NCBI RefSeq assembly: GCF_016834655.1 | Contig: NZ_JAENHP010000003.1 | Coordinates: 496,001 to 560,000, forward strand | DNA: 64,000 nucleotides | Origin: Paractinoplanes ovalisporus | GTDB taxonomy: Bacteria > Actinomycetota > Actinomycetes > Mycobacteriales > Micromonosporaceae | Reading direction: 5' to 3' | Part shown: positions 61,253 to 64,000 of the stretch, in pieces | How positions within the stretch are numbered: position 1 is the first letter of the stretch | How the letters are laid out: every line of letters starts with the position of its first letter | Position numbers and translations under genes: made by a program | The notes under the pieces: model-generated | What the model was told of the DNA's origin: nothing | Databases searched by the model: none | Seen by the model: the letters and a program-made list of their open reading frames with translations, nothing else

Positions 61253-63877
61253 ATGTCCCTGATGGAGCTGCCCGATCCGGCCGGCGCCAGGTCGGTCGAC
61301 GAGCTGGTGGAAAGTCTGCGGCTGCTCAAGCGGTGGGCCGGCGATCCCTCGTACGAGACGCTCAAGGAAAGGGTGAACGCGGCCTGGACCGCCGAGGGCC
61401 GCCCGCCGGCCGAACTGACCCCGCGGTCCACCCTGGCCAACGCCTTCGTGACCGGGCGGCGGCGCCTGAACACCGATCTGGTGCTGGCGATCGTGCGGGC
61501 CCTGCACCCCGATGACGGCTATGTCGACGCGTGGCGCCAGGCGCTGCGCGTGACGGCCGGCGAGATCGAGGCGGTGTCGCAGGTGCGGGTGCAGGGCAGT
61601 CTCCCGCCCGACCTGGCCGACTTCACCGGACGGGCCGGTGAGCTGGACACGCTCGGTGTCAGCGGCGGCGCGTTCGTCATCTCGGCGATCGAGGGCATGG
61701 CCGGGGTCGGTAAGACCCAGCTGGCCGTGCACGCCGCGCACCGGCTCCTCGCCCGCGAACCGTTCGAGCATGTCCTGTTCGTGAACCTGCGCGGCTTCCA
61801 TCCCGATCCGGCGCAGCCCCCGGCCGATCCGGCGGCGGTGCTCGACGGCTTCCTGCGGCTGCTCGGCGTGCCCGGGCACCGCGTCCCGCACGGCCTGCCC
61901 GCGCTCACCGAGGCCTACCGGCAACGGCTTTCCCGCGTACGGGCCCTGATCGTGCTCGACAACGCCGCCGACGCCGGACAGGTGCGTCCGCTGCTCCCGC
62001 ACGCCCCCGGCGTCGTCACCCTGATCACCAGCCGGCGACGGCTCGACGGCCTGCCGGAGGTGACCCACCTGGCGGTCGACGTCTTCACCCCCGACGAGGC
62101 CATCGCGTTCCTGGCCCGAGCGCTGCCGGACGTGCCGGTCGGTCCCGAGCCGCTGGCCCTCGCTCAGATCGCCCGCAGTTGCGGTCACCTGCCGCTCGCG
62201 CTGGGCCTGATCGCCGGGCACATCCGCAACACGCCCGGTTGGAACCTGACCGACCACGCCGACCGCCTCGACGAACGGCTCCGCGAACTCCGCCTCGACT
62301 CCGGCGTGGAACTGGCCCTGGAGCTGTCCTACCGTCATCTGCCGGCCGCTCAGCAGCGGGTGCTGCGCCTGGCCGCCCTGCACCCGGGGCAGGACTTCGA
62401 CGCGTACGCGATGGCCGCCCTGGACGGCGCCGCCTTGGCCGCCACCCGGGAACGGCTCGACGCGCTGCGCGCCGACCACCTGGTGCAGGAACCGATCCCC
62501 GGCCGGTACACGCTGCACGACCTGGTCCGGGCCTTCGCCACATCCCGCGCCCACGACCAGGACCGCCGCTCGGACCGGACCGCGGCGCTCACCCGGTTCT
62601 TCGACTGGTGCCTGGCCACCGCCGCGGCCGCCATGGACCGCCTGCACCCGGTCGAGTTCACGGAGTTGCGGGCGCGCATCCCCGAGGCCGGCTCGCCGGT
62701 TCCCGAGCTCGGCGACACCGGGTCGGCCCTGGCCTGGCTCGACGCCGAGCGCCCGACGCTGGTCGCGGTGGCCGCACACACCGCGGATCAGGGCTGGCCC
62801 GGCCATACCAGCCTGCTCGTCCGCACGCTGGCCCGCTACTTCGGCAGCGGCCACCAGGAGGACGCGCTCACCGTCTACAACCACGCGCTACGGGCAGCCC
62901 GCTCGGCCGGCGACCTCGAGGCGCAGGCGTTCGCGCTGACCGGGCTCGGCGATCTGGAGGGGCAGGTCGCACGCCCCGACCAGGCCGAGGACCACCTGCG
63001 CCAGGCGCTCGTCATCTTCCAGCGGCTGGACGACACCACCGGCGAGTCGACGGTCTTGTTCAACCTGGGCCGCCTGGCCGAGAAGAAGGGCAACTATCCG
63101 GCCGCGATCGACCACAAACTCCGGTCCCTGGCCCTCGACCGCGCAGCCGGCAACAAGATCGGCGAGGTCGGCGACCTGGCCGGCCTGGGCGCCACGATGG
63201 AACGGGCCGGACGGTACGACGAGTCGGCCGCCTACTACCAGCAGTCCCTCGACCTGGCCCTGGAGACCGGCGACCTGTGGGGCGGCGGTTACGCCAGCAG
63301 CGGCCTCGGCGACCTGGCCCTGCACTCCGGCGACTACCGGGCGGCCGGCGACCACCTGCGCGACGGCCTGCGGATGCACCGCCAGATCGGCAACATCTCC
63401 GGAGCGGGCGGCGCCCTCGACAGCCTCGGCCTCATGCATACCCGGCTCGGCGAGGTCGACCAGGCGGTCGCCTGCCACCTGGAGGCCCTGGAGATCTTCC
63501 GCAACACCGACGACGACCTGTACCAGGCCTTTTCACTGAACGGCCTGGGCGAGGCCGTACGGGTCTCCGGCCGCGACGCCGAGGCCCTGACCCACCACAC
63601 GGCCGCGTTGCGCCTGGCCACCGCCATCGGCAACCCGCACCAGCAGGCCCGCGCGGAAGTCGGCATCGGTCGTTCCCATCAGGCCTTGGGCGACACCGAG
63701 CAGGCGCGGTTCCACTACGAGCGGGCCTTGGCCCTCTACACCGACCTGGGCCTGCCCATCGAGGCGGCCGAGGTCGACGCACGCCTCACCGCGGTGGGGG
63801 ACCAGCCCCGCACCGGGGCGAAAGAATGGCGCGAGGCCGGTCCGTCCGCGGCCAGTCAGGGTTCTGGGGCTCCCTGA
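61253..63877 (+). CDS. STAND (NB-ARC) regulator with TPR repeats
   Basis: 874 residues. N-terminal helical domain (about 12-100, SVDELVESLRLLKRWAGDPSYETLKERV) resembles the XRE-like adaptor of actinobacterial STAND proteins. NB-ARC ATPase follows: Walker A GMAGVGKTQLA near 148, Walker B RALIVLDNAAD, sensor VVTLITSRRRL, CGHLPLALGLIAGH (the GLPLAL motif). From about 565 to 845 lie at least seven TPR units of about 40 residues (AQAFALTGLGDLEGQ, STVLFNLGRLAEKKGNY, GGYASSGLGDLALHSGDY and so on). There is no effector domain. Being divergent from the nitrilase operon, it may sense a ligand through the TPR array and control it. Confidence 0.9.
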   Translation: MSLMELPDPAGARSVDELVESLRLLKRWAGDPSYETLKERVNAAWTAEGRPPAELTPRSTLANAFVTGRRRLNTDLVLAIVRALHPDDGYVDAWRQALRVTAGEIEAVSQVRVQGSLPPDLADFTGRAGELDTLGVSGGAFVISAIEGMAGVGKTQLAVHAAHRLLAREPFEHVLFVNLRGFHPDPAQPPADPAAVLDGFLRLLGVPGHRVPHGLPALTEAYRQRLSRVRALIVLDNAADAGQVRPLLPHAPGVVTLITSRRRLDGLPEVTHLAVDVFTPDEAIAFLARALPDVPVGPEPLALAQIARSCGHLPLALGLIAGHIRNTPGWNLTDHADRLDERLRELRLDSGVELALELSYRHLPAAQQRVLRLAALHPGQDFDAYAMAALDGAALAATRERLDALRADHLVQEPIPGRYTLHDLVRAFATSRAHDQDRRSDRTAALTRFFDWCLATAAAAMDRLHPVEFTELRARIPEAGSPVPELGDTGSALAWLDAERPTLVAVAAHTADQGWPGHTSLLVRTLARYFGSGHQEDALTVYNHALRAARSAGDLEAQAFALTGLGDLEGQVARPDQAEDHLRQALVIFQRLDDTTGESTVLFNLGRLAEKKGNYPAAIDHKLRSLALDRAAGNKIGEVGDLAGLGATMERAGRYDESAAYYQQSLDLALETGDLWGGGYASSGLGDLALHSGDYRAAGDHLRDGLRMHRQIGNISGAGGALDSLGLMHTRLGEVDQAVACHLEALEIFRNTDDDLYQAFSLNGLGEAVRVSGRDAEALTHHTAALRLATAIGNPHQQARAEVGIGRSHQALGDTEQARFHYERALALYTDLGLPIEAAEVDARLTAVGDQPRTGAKEWREAGPSAASQGSGAP

Positions 63878-63913
63878 CCCCCGTGGCCATTCGCCCGCCA
63901 CCCGCCGGGTTCC

Positions 63914-63928
63914 GGGGCTCCCAGCCCC
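63914..63928. terminator. Hairpin after STAND gene
   Basis: GGGGCT, CCC, AGCCCC is a perfect 6-base stem with a 3-base loop, 37 bases after the stop. A related but imperfect copy (GGTTCTGGGGCTCCCTGAC) lies just before it and overlaps the stop, so the terminator may have duplicated. Confidence 0.55.
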
Positions 63929-64000
63929 CGCGACCGGCGACGCGCTACCCGTCGAGTCTCACCCCCGCCCGCCCGCCGCGGTCAAAGTCTGGACGATTCT

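Overview
The window is about 64 kb of very GC-rich DNA with GTG/TTG starts, strong GGAGG-type ribosome binding sites and many 1- or 4-base stop/start overlaps. Together with the protein families (Acg-type nitroreductases, tandem universal stress proteins, secreted GH9 and GH18 enzymes, a STAND/TPR regulator, actinobacterial Ser/Thr kinase) this points to a filamentous actinobacterium, most likely Micromonosporaceae (Actinoplanes-like). No rRNA, tRNA, CRISPR array or intact insertion sequence was seen.

Bases 1-35,000 look like a dormancy/hypoxia island. It holds five Acg-type nitroreductases (one cut off by the window edge and also 3'-truncated), one intact tandem universal stress protein and two broken ones, a CBS-BON protein, a Ser/Thr kinase, two cNMP-domain proteins without a DNA-binding domain, glycolytic paralogs (phosphoglycerate mutase, enolase, GH65 phosphorylase), and an eight-gene operon (22190-30687). 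That operon joins PlsB- and PlsC-type acyltransferases to a complete group 3b [NiFe] hydrogenase (HyhB, G, S, L) and its maturation protease. A recurring 15-base imperfect palindrome close to GGGACCTTCGGCCCT lies upstream of most transcription units here. It differs by about one base from the mycobacterial DosR half-palindrome GGGACTTTNGNCCC, so I infer one DosR-like regulon; the regulator itself is not in the window. The same region is full of damaged genes (acs, usp twice, a nitroreductase, a frameshifted membrane protein, a persulfide dioxygenase, an ATPase domain). At 30.7-34.3 kb sits a small persulfide (CstR-like) regulon with three ATACCCC/GGGGTAT operators.

Bases 34,700-51,700 are more ordinary accessory genome: a MerR regulator with an ABC exporter, a LysM-M15 peptidase, an Fe/polyamine-type ABC importer, a lone EACC1 protein, a PASTA-tailed membrane protein, a quinone reductase, an MFS transporter, GH15 and GH9 glycosidases, and an ArsR-like/DUF2087 protein. 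A duplicated hairpin-bearing repeat at about 50.9-51.07 kb cuts off the front of a TolB-like propeller gene.

Bases 53,000-61,100 are a complete Nit1C/MSMEG_0565-0572-type nitrilase cluster on the minus strand: small MSMEG_0570-type protein, flavoprotein, amidohydrolase, Sll0783-like protein, radical SAM, fused GNAT-AIR synthase protein, two adjacent nitrilases and a glycosyltransferase. This family of clusters is linked to cyanide assimilation in Pseudomonas and to nitrogen starvation in cyanobacteria. The second nitrilase carries Asp in place of the expected catalytic Glu. A divergent STAND/TPR regulator (61253-63877) faces the cluster and may control it.
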